This document shows, one piece after another, positions 1 through 8,002 of a stretch of DNA of 40,970 nt. Made by a program: the position numbers and the translations under genes. Numbering within the stretch: position 1 is the first letter of the stretch; every line of letters starts with the position of its first letter. A model generated the notes under the pieces. It searched no databases. It was not told the origin of the DNA and saw only the letters and a program-made list of their open reading frames with translations. Source of the DNA: Virgibacillus oceani (GTDB lineage: Bacteria > Bacillota > Bacilli > Bacillales > Amphibacillaceae); contig NZ_BMFR01000024.1 of the NCBI RefSeq assembly GCF_014638995.1, positions 1 to 40,970 on the forward strand, in the 5' to 3' direction.

Positions 1-169
1 TGGCAAGGATAAGTGCTGAAAGCATCTAAGCATGAAGCCCCCCTCAAGATGAGACTTCCCATCACTTCAAGTGAGTAAGATCCCTCAGAGACGATGAGGT
101 TGATAGGTCCGAGGTGGAAGCGTGGTGACACGTGGAGCTGACGGATACTAATCGATCGAGGACTTAACT
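1..169 (+). rRNA. 23S ribosomal RNA, 3' end (partial)
   Basis: The window opens inside the last part of a large-subunit rRNA. The segment holds the familiar Bacillus 3' region, including GACGGATACTAATCGATCG, and closes at about GAGGACTTAAC. Only some 170 bases are present; the 5' bulk lies outside. It is followed 70 bases later by 5S rRNA and then tRNA genes, the normal order of an rrn operon. The exact 3' end may be off by a few bases. Confidence 0.96.
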
Positions 170-241
170 ATCTATTTTGATTCGTTGATAATCAAACTCT
201 TATTTAGTTTTTAGGGTACAAAGTGTATGACTATAAAGATA

Positions 242-360
242 TGTCTGGTAGCAATAGCGAAGAGGACACACCTGTTCCCATACCGAACACAGCAGTTAAG
301 CTCTTCAGCGCCGATGGTAGTTGGGGCTTTGCCCCTGCAAGAGTAGGACGCCGCCAGGCA
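242..360 (+). rRNA. 5S ribosomal RNA
   Basis: This is a complete 5S gene. It contains CCATACCGAACACAGCAGTT and the closing GAGTAGGACGCCGCCAGGCA. The 5' bases TGTCTGGTAGC pair with the 3' bases GCCGCCAGGCA to form helix I. It sits between the 23S end and tRNA-Asn, so it is the last rRNA of the operon. The limits follow helix I and could shift by one or two bases. Confidence 0.96.
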
Positions 361-454
361 ATTTTTATATACTTTTTTGTTATAGAATGATTTAAATTGT
401 ACATAATATACTGAGTACATAGTAAAAATTCAACAATGACTTTTAATAATTTTC

Positions 455-483
455 TTCAAAACTGTTAATCAAAATGATATAAT
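455..483 (+). promoter_or_regulatory. Probable sigma-A promoter for tRNA-Asn/Thr
   Basis: TTCAAA (455-460) and a perfect TATAAT (478-483) are separated by 17 bases. The -10 box ends 13 bases before tRNA-Asn. This could let the two tRNAs be transcribed apart from the rRNA operon. Confidence 0.5.
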
Positions 484-496
484 TATTTTACATTGT

Positions 497-571
497 TCCA
501 CAGTAGCTCAGTGGTAGAGCAATCGGCTGTTAACCGATCGGTCGTAGGTTCGAATCCTACCTGTGGAGCCA
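497..571 (+). tRNA. tRNA-Asn (GTT)
   Basis: A full cloverleaf can be drawn: acceptor TCCACAG/CTGTGGA, anticodon stem ATCGG/CCGAT with loop CTGTTAA (anticodon GTT), a T-arm with GTTCGAATC, and an encoded CCA. Confidence 0.97.
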
Positions 572-577
572 TTTTAT

Positions 578-650
<73 letters not shown>

Positions 651-656
651 CTAGAG

Positions 657-690
657 AAAACGCCTGTCCTGCAAGGGATTGGCGTTTTTA
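657..690 (+). terminator. Terminator after the rRNA-tRNA operon
   Basis: AAAACGCC (657-664) pairs with GGCGTTTT (681-688). The inner bases TCC/GGA extend the stem, and a run of T follows. It ends the transcript just after tRNA-Thr. Confidence 0.8.
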
Positions 691-1215
691 TTTATTAAGA
701 ACAATTACAGATTTTCCGAACGAGAAAGCCCATTACGGTCTGATAGCACCTCCTTTAGGGGGGATAGTGAGGCCAAAATACGGAGTACCACCTTTAATCG
801 TAAGGTTTTGTGGTGCTTTAAGTATTTGAAAATTCCACAATCTATTCATTTCCCACAAAAACTGTTATTCCACAAAAATGGTCAACCAGAAATAAATTCT
901 AATTGACCTCATAATACGAACTGGTCAGTTACTTGGACACATTCGTTCGATAAATGCGCCCTTTTCAGGAAGACTGTTAAAGACAACAACTATTCAGTGA
1001 AAGCCAAACCATATCGATGACCTGGATGCCATTTTCGTAAATAGGTTGGTCTTAATGCCCAATAAAAAAATCCGGTCAATAAAAGTCATAATGAACCTGC
1101 ATTTTTGATATAATGCTAATTGGATGACCCCTATTTCAAGAGTTTTATAACCTTCACCTCTTGTAGTTTATCAGAATAGCAAATACCTTTCCCTAAAACC
1201 TGAATCCGGATTAAA
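691..1215. other. About 520 bases without a supported gene
   Basis: I see no gene with a start and a ribosome site here. On the minus strand, AAAGGTGGTACTCCG (about 788-802) resembles the T-box core and is followed by a C-rich/G-rich hairpin near 749-766. On the plus strand near 935-1000 a short open frame (LGHIRSINAPFSGRLLKTTT) has no start codon. Both may be remnants of larger elements. Confidence 0.4.
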
Positions 1216-1252
1216 ATGATGTTTATCATCTGCAAGTAATGATATTTATCAC
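1216..1252 (+). promoter_or_regulatory. Tandem operator-like dyads upstream of the small membrane protein
   Basis: ATGAT-GTTT-ATCAT (1216-1229) is a perfect 5-bp inverted repeat. ATGAT-ATTT-ATCAC (1239-1252) is nearly the same. The two begin 23 bp apart, about two helix turns. They lie upstream of a TATAAA (1292-1297) that has no good -35 box, as expected for an activated promoter. The neighbouring DesR-like regulator is the obvious candidate to bind, but that is inference. Confidence 0.5.
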
Positions 1253-1314
1253 TACAAAATTAACCGTCCGGCATTTATGCTGTTTACAGGTTATAAATTG
1301 AGGAGAGATGAAAA

Positions 1315-1710
1315 ATGAAAAAGGGTTTAAAGATCGGACTGTTCGTGGGAATCATCGCTGGAGTGGCGGGTATTCTGTTGAATATATTAATTGGTGCTTC
1401 GACAGGTCTTAATTTCGAGCAGATAAATCCAGTTTCGATTTTGATTGCTTCCATTGTATCAAATCTAATCGGTGCGATTATTTTTATAAAATGGCTTCAA
1501 AAAACAGGAAGGCCTGCATTGAATTACATTATGCTGACTGCCGTGGTCACCATATTGCTTACCTTAATGGATACAATCAGTCCCCCGGCACCAAAGTTTT
1601 GGATTATGGCATATCCGCTCCACCTTGTCGTCGCTTTATTTTCAATTTTCCTGATTCCAAGATGGCTGGGTGATAAAAGAGAGAGCACCACTCAGGCCGT
1701 TTCCGGGTAA
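1315..1710 (+). CDS. Small four-helix integral membrane protein
   Basis: The 131-residue product has four hydrophobic segments, roughly residues 6-27, 41-60, 72-91 and 98-118, with short charged loops. I know no catalytic motif in it; it resembles small uncharacterised DUF-type membrane proteins of Bacillaceae. The start is set by AGGAGAG (1301-1307), 7 bases before the ATG. The gene ends 92 bases before the DesK-like kinase gene. In the Bacillus subtilis desK-desR system the target gene (a desaturase) also sits directly beside the pair, so this protein may be the target output of the neighbouring sensor. The two dyads upstream fit that idea. Function remains unknown; the membrane assignment is firm. 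Confidence 0.8.
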   Translation: MKKGLKIGLFVGIIAGVAGILLNILIGASTGLNFEQINPVSILIASIVSNLIGAIIFIKWLQKTGRPALNYIMLTAVVTILLTLMDTISPPAPKFWIMAYPLHLVVALFSIFLIPRWLGDKRESTTQAVSG

Positions 1711-1802
1711 TCAATTTTCACAAAAGAAAAAAACAGGAATGACACTGTTGCACGGCCTCTTTCGTTGTATGATCACCATAAATTAAAAACAGGAAGCGAT
1801 AT

Positions 1803-2903
1803 ATGATGAGAAAAAAGTTTCCACGTGAATTAATGACATTGGTTCTTCCGTTTATTTATCTGTTATTCGGACCATTCAATCAAGCATGGTTTGTGAATAT
1901 GCTTTTATTCCTTGTCCTTGCCGCCAGTTTTTGGCAAGGGCTCGAGCATTCGAAGTATCGGCAGATTTTTATTGTCATTCAGCTTGTTTCAGTTTCTCTG
2001 ATGGGGGCACTCTATTCGCCATGGAGCTTAGTTATGGGGTTTTATCCGGCCTTGGTCATGGGGATGCTCCCTTCCAAACGCCATATTACCCGGATGGTAG
2101 GGTTGATGGCGGCGTTCTTTGCCGTTGCTCTCTTTTATTTTTACCAACTGTCACATGTTCCATGGAGGTTCGAATGGGTACCGCTTGTAATTGTTCCTAT
2201 GATTCTTCCTTACGTCTCAAAAGCAATACAACATTCAGTTGAGGTTAGTATGAAGCTCAAATATGCCAATGAAAAAATCGCCCATCTCATAAAAAATGAA
2301 GAACGGCAAAGAATTGCCAGGGATTTGCATGACACCCTGGGACACACGTTATCCATGATTGCGGTAAAAAGCGAACTGGTGGAACGATTAATTTCAGAGC
2401 ATCCAGAACAAGCCATGGAAGAGGCACATAGCGTGCAGAATATATCGAGAACCGCTTTACTGCAGGTCCGTGAACTTATCAGTGATATGCAGGCGATCGA
2501 TATCGAGGAAGAAATTGAGCACGCCACAGATATTCTTCAGTCAAAAGGGATTCAATTTATTCAACATGGAACCATTGACAATATGACTGCGGCACCGATT
2601 ATCCGAAACATACTGGGCATGTGCCTGCGTGAGTGCATAACGAATGTCGTCAAACATAGTCACGCAAAAACCTGTACACTGAGTCTTTATGAGGAGAGAG
2701 GAAAATACGTGCTCATCGTACGGGACGATGGCATCGGAATAGCCATCGATAAAAATAGGCTTGAACAATACGGAAACGGGTTATTCGGAATGAAAGAAAG
2801 ATTGCTGTTAATCGGCGGAAGGCTTGAAGTGAATTCCAATGTGGCGCATGGGACGGAAATTACCATTCATGTGCCCAAGGTTGAGAAGGGAGAGGTACGA
2901 TGA
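1803..2903 (+). CDS. DesK/NarX-type sensor histidine kinase
   Basis: This 366-residue membrane kinase probably senses a membrane or envelope signal and phosphorylates the response regulator encoded next to it. Residues 1-135 form four to five membrane helices with no large outer domain, as in DesK. A coiled linker follows, then a HisKA_3 dimerisation domain (about 150-230) with the phospho-acceptor His176 in RDLHDTLGH. The C-terminal ATPase domain shows the N box (ECITNVVKHSHA), the G1 box (DDGIGI) and GNGLFGMKER. ATGATG at the start is preceded by AGGAAG. The stop overlaps the regulator start (ATGA), so the two are translationally coupled. Codon use looks more GC-rich than in the later mevalonate and sigW regions, hinting at acquired DNA. 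The ligand cannot be told from sequence. Confidence 0.9.
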   Translation: MMRKKFPRELMTLVLPFIYLLFGPFNQAWFVNMLLFLVLAASFWQGLEHSKYRQIFIVIQLVSVSLMGALYSPWSLVMGFYPALVMGMLPSKRHITRMVGLMAAFFAVALFYFYQLSHVPWRFEWVPLVIVPMILPYVSKAIQHSVEVSMKLKYANEKIAHLIKNEERQRIARDLHDTLGHTLSMIAVKSELVERLISEHPEQAMEEAHSVQNISRTALLQVRELISDMQAIDIEEEIEHATDILQSKGIQFIQHGTIDNMTAAPIIRNILGMCLRECITNVVKHSHAKTCTLSLYEERGKYVLIVRDDGIGIAIDKNRLEQYGNGLFGMKERLLLIGGRLEVNSNVAHGTEITIHVPKVEKGEVR

Positions 2904-3514
2904 GAATCGTCATTGCGGAGGATCAAGGGATGCTTCGGGGAGCGATCAGCAAATTATTGGCACTGGAAGAAGATATCGAGATTGTTGGAGAAGCAGATAA
3001 TGGGGAGCAAGCCTTGGAACTAATTCGTACCGAGAGAGCGGATATCGGTGTTTTGGATATTGAGATGCCTTTATTAAGCGGGTTGGATGTAGCTGAAAAA
3101 CTTAGGTGTGAAAGCCTTGAATGCCGGATCGTAATCGTGACCACCTTCGCGAGAAGCGGATATTTTCAACGCGCCGTCAAAGCAGGCGTACAGGGTTATT
3201 TATTAAAAGATGCCCCGGTTTCAGAACTGGCGGAAGCCCTGCGTAAAATCGATGCAGGCGGACGGGTGTTCAGTCCGCATCTAACCTTTTCCTTGATGGA
3301 AGAAAACAACCCGCTTACAAAGAGGGAATCTGAAATTTTGTTGCATCTGAAGAGAGGCGATTCGGTTAAAGAGATCAGCCAAACTCTGTATCTCTCCCCA
3401 GCCACGATCCGCAACTACATTTCCGAAATCATTCAGAAGCTGGAAGCAAGGAACCGGATGGACGCTGTCACTATCGCTGAAAATAAAGGATGGTTGGAAA
3501 AACCGATTTTGTAA
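2900..3514 (+). CDS. DesR/NarL-type response regulator
   Basis: This is a 204-residue transcription factor. The receiver domain (1-120) has the acidic pair Glu7-Asp8, the phospho-acceptor Asp53 in LDIEMP, and the conserved Lys in YLLKDAP. The C-terminal LuxR-type helix-turn-helix starts at LTKRESEILLHLKRG and ends with IQKLEARNRMDAVTIAENKG. It overlaps the kinase gene by 4 bases and is the evident partner. The next gene follows 18 bases later, so the operon runs on. The twin ATGAT/ATCAT dyads at 1216-1252 are the best visible candidate binding sites. Confidence 0.93.
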   Translation: MRIVIAEDQGMLRGAISKLLALEEDIEIVGEADNGEQALELIRTERADIGVLDIEMPLLSGLDVAEKLRCESLECRIVIVTTFARSGYFQRAVKAGVQGYLLKDAPVSELAEALRKIDAGGRVFSPHLTFSLMEENNPLTKRESEILLHLKRGDSVKEISQTLYLSPATIRNYISEIIQKLEARNRMDAVTIAENKGWLEKPIL

Positions 3515-3532
3515 ATGAAGGAGGTCAAAGGG

Positions 3533-4228
3533 ATGGAGAAATTTTTTGAAAAAGTTGCTGAAAATGTCTATGCCTTTTTATTATGGGATGATTCCTGGCA
3601 TTCGTTTAATAACTGCTATGTCGTCATCGAGAAAAACGGTGTGACTCTCATAGATTCCGGAAAAACAGAACACTTTACTCATCTGGAATCATCCTTGAGT
3701 GAGATCGGTATCAGGATCTGGGACATCACAAAATTGATTGCGACTCACGGACACAAAGACCATATTGGCGGTTACGCGAATCTTCATAACACAAAAAAGG
3801 TCATCCATCCTAATGATTTAGCACTGCTGCCGTCCGATGCACGTTCCATTTTTAACCCCGACCTGGATCAGGTCGGTAACGAATTCGAATGGGTACATCT
3901 CGGACATCATACGAAGGGCTCAATTGCGCTTTACCACTGTAAAAGCAAGGTTTTGTTTTGCGGCGACCATGTCTGTTTTTTTGGAGAACCATTGCCGAAC
4001 GATCAAATTGTCACGGAAAAAGAAATCATAAATGATCATGTGCAATCATTTTTGGCGGGTTTTGCTTCGAATAAAGAAATGAGGGAAAAAGAGGATTTTA
4101 AGGGGCTTATGGAAGGATTGAAAGAATTGCTTCGCTTTGATGCCAAATTTCTTTGTACGGGCCATGGGGTGATTGTGCAAGGCGATATCAGGGATTGGAT
4201 TAACGAAATCCTTAGGAACATCAAATGA
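3533..4228 (+). CDS. MBL-fold metallo-hydrolase
   Basis: The product belongs to the metallo-beta-lactamase superfamily. The zinc motif THGHKDHIGG (HxHxDH) is intact, a later GDH (FCGDHVCFF) gives the bridging Asp, and CTGHG supplies the last His. Metal-dependent hydrolysis is therefore likely, but the substrate is unknown; similar proteins include lactonases, thioesterases and glyoxalase II-like enzymes. I chose the ATG at 3533 over an upstream ATG at 3515, because AAGGAGGT (3518-3525) lies exactly 7 bases before it; the resulting protein has 231 residues. The gene follows the response regulator by 18 bases and is probably in the same operon. Confidence 0.9.
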   Translation: MEKFFEKVAENVYAFLLWDDSWHSFNNCYVVIEKNGVTLIDSGKTEHFTHLESSLSEIGIRIWDITKLIATHGHKDHIGGYANLHNTKKVIHPNDLALLPSDARSIFNPDLDQVGNEFEWVHLGHHTKGSIALYHCKSKVLFCGDHVCFFGEPLPNDQIVTEKEIINDHVQSFLAGFASNKEMREKEDFKGLMEGLKELLRFDAKFLCTGHGVIVQGDIRDWINEILRNIK

Positions 4229-4265
4229 TTTGGAATCAAGAAGACTTGATTGAGGAGGAATAGCA

Positions 4266-5246
4266 ATGTTTAAAAGCAGAACTCCCCCAATTCGTGATAA
4301 AAAGGGAGCGATTTTGGAAAATAGTATGACCACACTGGAGGCTGTTCAAATTGGCGGGGTCAAACAATGGGTTTTGATTCGTGGAGAAAACAAAGATTGT
4401 CCGCTTCTTCTTTTTATTCATGGGGGGCCTGGTTCCGCGCAGATCGGCTTTATTCGAAAATATGAACAAGAGTTGGAAAAACATTTTATTGTCGTGAACT
4501 GGGATCAGCGTGGAGCCGGTAAATCAGGAAAGAATATCAACCCATCGACTATGAATTTAGCGAGGTTTGTTGAGGATGCCCATGAATTAATTACCTATTT
4601 GTTATCAAGGTTTGGGCGGAAAAAGTTATTTCTTGCAGGGCATTCATGGGGTAGTATTTTGGGCACCCTAACATCTCAACAATATCCCGACAGCATTCAT
4701 GCCTACATTGGTATTTCCCAGCTGGTTCATATCGACTTGAACGAGCAAAAAAGCTATGCTTATGCTCTTAAACGGGCGCGGGAGGTTAATCATCAAAAAG
4801 CTGTCTCTGCCTTATCCAAAATCGGAAAACCTCCCTATCCAAACTTCAAAGTAATGATGAAACAGCGAAAATGGCTGCTTAAATTCATCCCTGAGGAACT
4901 TTCACCTGATTATTTACTACGTGCAATTCCTTCATCGACAGAATATACATTGAAAGACTGGTACTTCTTTTTCAAAAATGTGATGAAATCAAATAAGATG
5001 CTTTGGGATGAATTTCTTGAGGTTAATCTCTTTGATAAGGTTCCCGAAGTAGATGTACCTGTTTACCTGTGCGAAGGATGTTACGACTATCAAGCACCTT
5101 TTGAACTTGCGCAGCAATACCTCGAACAATTACATGCTCCAAGGAAGGAAATCTTTTGGTTTAAACATTCGGGTCATTCTCCACATATAAGTGAATCTAA
5201 AAAGTTTTCTGATGTTTGTTCATATATTAAACGAGTAAGCTTATGA
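4266..5246 (+). CDS. Alpha/beta hydrolase, proline iminopeptidase-like
   Basis: The 326-residue protein has an alpha/beta hydrolase fold. The oxyanion-hole motif HGGPGSAQ is followed by NWDQRGAGKS, both typical of the proline iminopeptidase group (S33). The nucleophile elbow is GHSWGS, the acid is the Asp in GCYDYQAP, and the catalytic His lies in KHSGHSPH near the end. It likely cleaves a small amide or ester; the natural substrate is not known. GAGGAGG sits about 9 bases before the ATG. The gene lies 37 bases after the MBL hydrolase in the same direction, so it may be the last gene of the two-component operon. It converges on the phosphotransferase gene across a shared terminator. Confidence 0.9.
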   Translation: MFKSRTPPIRDKKGAILENSMTTLEAVQIGGVKQWVLIRGENKDCPLLLFIHGGPGSAQIGFIRKYEQELEKHFIVVNWDQRGAGKSGKNINPSTMNLARFVEDAHELITYLLSRFGRKKLFLAGHSWGSILGTLTSQQYPDSIHAYIGISQLVHIDLNEQKSYAYALKRAREVNHQKAVSALSKIGKPPYPNFKVMMKQRKWLLKFIPEELSPDYLLRAIPSSTEYTLKDWYFFFKNVMKSNKMLWDEFLEVNLFDKVPEVDVPVYLCEGCYDYQAPFELAQQYLEQLHAPRKEIFWFKHSGHSPHISESKKFSDVCSYIKRVSL

Positions 5247-5326
5247 AGGATTATCAAAGAATATTCGGGAGATATAGGTGAAACGAGATTGTGCCGCAAA
5301 CAGGCGCGTTTGTTTAACAGTTGGTT

Positions 5327-5363
5327 TTAAAAAAAACGCTTGGATTATATCCAAACGCTTTTC
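5327..5363. terminator. Probable bidirectional terminator
   Basis: ACGCTTGGAT pairs with ATCCAAACGC with one or two mismatches. The stem is flanked by an A run on the left and a T run on the right, so it can act in both directions. It lies between two convergent genes. Confidence 0.7.
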
Positions 5364-5440
5364 GGATTGTATGTAACCTATCCTCTGTTTTTGCAGTGCA
5401 ATCCCACTTACGGCCCAGCTTACTTCTGCCTTTAAAAAGA

Positions 5441-6451
5441 TTACGATAATCTGTTTTGTATAGAATTATATGACTCCCAATCCTGCATCATATTTAGAAT
5501 CAATCTTATTATATCCCGCATTCTTATTTCTCCGCATTCCTTTTTATCTAACAGGCTGCACAAAGCTATAAGGTCCAGTAATTTTGCCTTTTGAAGCCAT
5601 TTTTCCGGTAGTATGCCTCTATTATTTTGATAGCTTAGAATGAATGAAGCTAGAAACTGAGTATGTCTTACATCTTCATATCTAAGCATATTGCCTATAT
5701 CCATTAAGGGTGTACCACTGAAAGCATATTCCCAGTCCAGCAGACCAGTAATACTTATACTCCTAGTACTAGTTTCAGCCAAGATATTTAAAGGGTTAAA
5801 GTCACCATGTACGAGTGAGTTTTGAGTATTGAGACAGTCAATTAAATGGGCATGCTTTTTGGCAAATTGATAAATTCTCTTAGCTAAATCTGGGCTCAGA
5901 CGTGTAGCGGCACGACCTTTTATAATACTATCTTTTATGTACATTAATAAATGATTTGCATCCAGTTTTACGTGATCCTGTATATGCAGGTTTTCATTAA
6001 AGAAGCCCGACGATGGAAATGTGACACTATGTACTTTTGCTAATAAACTCCCCGCTTCTTTCGCTGCATTTGAAATTAAATTTTGATTCCCCTCATTTAG
6101 TAATTCGGAAAGCTGGTATCCTTGAATCCAGCTTAATAAAACGTATGGATAGTCTAAATTTGTGCAAGAAGAATCAGAATAAAGCGGATTAGGTACAGGA
6201 ACTTTGTCTTTTAAAATAGTTAAAATTTCCCTTTCAATCTCCATGCTGCTGTTATTTTCTTTACTATATATGCGAAGTACATAACTTTCATTTGCGTCTG
6301 TTGTTATTCTCAAATTAGAATTATTTAGACCTCCACTTAATACTTGGATTTGAAGGATCCTTTGATCTTTAAAGAATGGTTTTAACATCTTATGAACTGT
6401 AGCTTTATCAGGGGTTATCAATGGGTACGTGCGCTCCCAAGCAGTCTTCAT
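5441..6451 (-). CDS. Aminoglycoside/choline-type phosphotransferase (APH family)
   Basis: This 336-residue protein has the eukaryotic-kinase-like fold of small-molecule phosphotransferases. The catalytic loop reads VHGDFNPLNIL, and the metal-binding DWEYAFSGTPLMDIG follows. The N-lobe has GGLNNSNLRI as nucleotide loop and YVLRIYS with the ATP-binding Lys replaced by Arg or displaced. A GGAGG ribosome site lies shortly before the ATG. The substrate cannot be named: members phosphorylate aminoglycosides, macrolides, choline, homoserine or fructosamine. It is a lone minus-strand gene between the hydrolase and the second tRNA run, so the context gives no pathway. Confidence 0.88.
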   Translation of the reverse strand: MKTAWERTYPLITPDKATVHKMLKPFFKDQRILQIQVLSGGLNNSNLRITTDANESYVLRIYSKENNSSMEIEREILTILKDKVPVPNPLYSDSSCTNLDYPYVLLSWIQGYQLSELLNEGNQNLISNAAKEAGSLLAKVHSVTFPSSGFFNENLHIQDHVKLDANHLLMYIKDSIIKGRAATRLSPDLAKRIYQFAKKHAHLIDCLNTQNSLVHGDFNPLNILAETSTRSISITGLLDWEYAFSGTPLMDIGNMLRYEDVRHTQFLASFILSYQNNRGILPEKWLQKAKLLDLIALCSLLDKKECGEIRMRDIIRLILNMMQDWESYNSIQNRLS

Positions 6452-6816
6452 CTGAATGCCTCCGATTTAGTTTGTTTCTTAATATATTAACACAGGACCC
6501 CTACTATAAAATGTTCTCCCTTGATTCTTCTCACTAAGAACGAATATAACTAAATGCTAACAGACAAAGATTACTAAAATAATAACTTTCTGAACTAAGT
6601 CAATTCCAATTGAACGGAAAAGTGGTAGCCTAATTTTTGTTATAATCTTGAGAATGTAAGTAGCCAACATTATTATTTGACTTAATTTTAATGTTTGGAA
6701 TGGGTAATCCCCAACGTTTATAACCAAATTTCATCCTTTATAAAACTGTGTAGAACTTAAATTCTTGCACATTCGCCGGAATTAATGTTTTGAAAATAAA
6801 AATATTAATTTAGCCC
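6452..6816. other. Gene-free AT-rich stretch before the tRNA run
   Basis: I find no open frame with a ribosome site on either strand. The bases next to 6451 carry the leader of the minus-strand phosphotransferase gene. The region is AT-rich and contains scattered TATAAT-like words, for example at about 6639, but without a convincing -35 partner. Confidence 0.4.
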
Positions 6817-6845
6817 TTTACAAAGATGTTAAATCTGTATATAAT
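6817..6845 (+). promoter_or_regulatory. Sigma-A promoter of the Glu-Val-Thr-Tyr-Gln-Lys tRNA run
   Basis: TTTACA (6817-6822), a 17-base spacer and a perfect TATAAT (6840-6845) form a strong promoter. Transcription would start near 6852, some 57 bases before tRNA-Glu. Nothing else lies between, so this run has its own promoter and does not need the rRNA operon. Confidence 0.75.
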
Positions 6846-6908
6846 AAAATTCGTTGGTTTCTGACAAGATAGCTTAAAATGTTTTTAATTCGACAATTAG
6901 CCAATTAT

Positions 6909-6983
6909 GGCCCGTTGGTCAAGCGGTTAAGACACCGCCCTTTCACGGCGGTAACACGGGTTCGAATCCCGTACGGGTCACCA
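6909..6983 (+). tRNA. tRNA-Glu (TTC)
   Basis: The acceptor stem GGCCCGT pairs with ACGGGTC (one G-U). The anticodon stem CCGCC/GGCGG closes the loop CTTTCAC, giving TTC. CCA is encoded. Confidence 0.97.
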
Positions 6984-6988
6984 AAAAC

Positions 6989-7064
6989 GGAGGATTAGCT
7001 CAGCTGGGAGAGCACCTGCCTTACAAGCAGGGAGTCGCAGGTTCGAGCCCTGCATCCTCCACCA
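6989..7064 (+). tRNA. tRNA-Val (TAC)
   Basis: The acceptor stem is GGAGGAT/ATCCTCC. The stem CCTGC/GCAGG holds the loop CTTACAA, giving TAC. CCA is encoded. It starts only 5 bases after tRNA-Glu. Confidence 0.97.
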
Positions 7065-7065
7065 T

Positions 7066-7141
<76 letters not shown>

Positions 7142-7184
7142 TTTTTCCATGTATAAAATAGAAAAAGTTAGATAGAATAAATGC

Positions 7185-7269
7185 GGAGGGGTAGCGAAGT
7201 GGCTAAACGCGGCGGACTGTAAATCCGCTCCCTCAGGGTTCGGCAGTTCGAATCTGCCCCCCTCCACCA
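7185..7269 (+). tRNA. tRNA-Tyr (GTA)
   Basis: At 85 bases this is a class II tRNA with a long variable arm. The acceptor stem is GGAGGGG/CCCCTCC. The stem GCGGA/TCCGC holds the loop CTGTAAA, giving GTA. CCA is encoded. Confidence 0.97.
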
Positions 7270-7278
7270 TATGATTGT

Positions 7279-7352
7279 TGGGCTATAGCCAAGCGGTAAG
7301 GCAGCGGGTTTTGATCCCGTCATTCCCAGGTTCGAATCCTGGTAGCCCAGCC
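7279..7352 (+). tRNA. tRNA-Gln (TTG)
   Basis: The acceptor stem is TGGGCTA/TAGCCCA. The anticodon loop TTTTGAT between CGGG and CCCG gives TTG. The 3' end reads G-CC-T, so CCA is incomplete in the DNA. The sequence is close to the usual Bacillus tRNA-Gln. Confidence 0.95.
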
Positions 7353-7557
7353 TTTTTTTATTTTTACGGGTTATTTGAAACCATACATGTAAATATTACC
7401 GGACTGCATAATGACATTCTGAAAAGTCATCTTAATATGTGCGGTAAAGCAGCACAGTTATATTGACCGAAAATTCTTTACGTAATACAGGCAATCATTA
7501 CATTTTTGAATTTACTGGAATTAGACTTGATGAACAATCTTATTATGGAAGCAATAC

Positions 7558-7593
7558 TAACTTCAATGAGCCATTAGCTTAGTCGGTAGAGCA
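7558..7593 (+). pseudogene. Broken 5' half of a tRNA-Lys
   Basis: These 36 bases match 7719-7754, the leader and 5' half of the intact tRNA-Lys, with one difference (T7580 against C7741). The match covers the 5' acceptor strand GAGCCAT and the whole D-arm, then stops just before the anticodon stem. No matching 3' acceptor strand follows, so this copy cannot form a tRNA. It looks like a partial tandem duplication with a 161-base offset. Confidence 0.85.
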
Positions 7594-7728
7594 ACGAGCA
7601 ATGCTTCTGCCGGAATGTTCCGCGAGTAACCCCGATGTACATTACTTCCTAGAATATGCTAGAAGAAGCAGGGGTCCGACTAAATGTGCATTCTTTATAT
7701 GAAAGTGAGTTTAAAGTTTAACTTCAAT

Positions 7729-7804
7729 GAGCCATTAGCTCAGTCGGTAGAGCATCTGACTTTTAATCAGAGGGTCGAAGGTTCGAATCCTTCATGGCTC
7801 ACCA
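7729..7804 (+). tRNA. tRNA-Lys (TTT)
   Basis: The acceptor stem is GAGCCAT/ATGGCTC. The stem TCTGA/TCAGA holds the loop CTTTTAA, giving TTT. CCA is encoded. A truncated copy of its 5' half lies 161 bases upstream. Confidence 0.97.
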
Positions 7805-7856
7805 TTTATAGTAAAAGAATTCTAGCATATGTACAAAATCCATAGTATAATTAGAG

Positions 7857-7893
7857 AAACAAGGTCGTTATGATAATCAACAACCTTGTTTAT
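7857..7893 (+). terminator. Terminator-like hairpin after the tRNA run
   Basis: AACAAGGT (7858-7865) pairs with ACCTTGTT (7883-7890). The inner GTT/AAC adds pairs. The T run is weak. It separates the tRNAs from the mevalonate genes. Confidence 0.55.
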
Positions 7894-8002
7894 TTGCATT
7901 TTATGCTGTTTTTTTACATAATAGATACAGTAATTTTTTTATAAAAAATATATATTTAAAATAAAACACATTTAATCTTGGAACACTAAAGGATGATATG
8001 CA

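Noticed and set aside
7568..7804. Attachment site of an integrated element at tRNA-Lys
   Set aside because: The duplicated part is the 5' half, and only 125 bases lie between the copies. No integrase is present.
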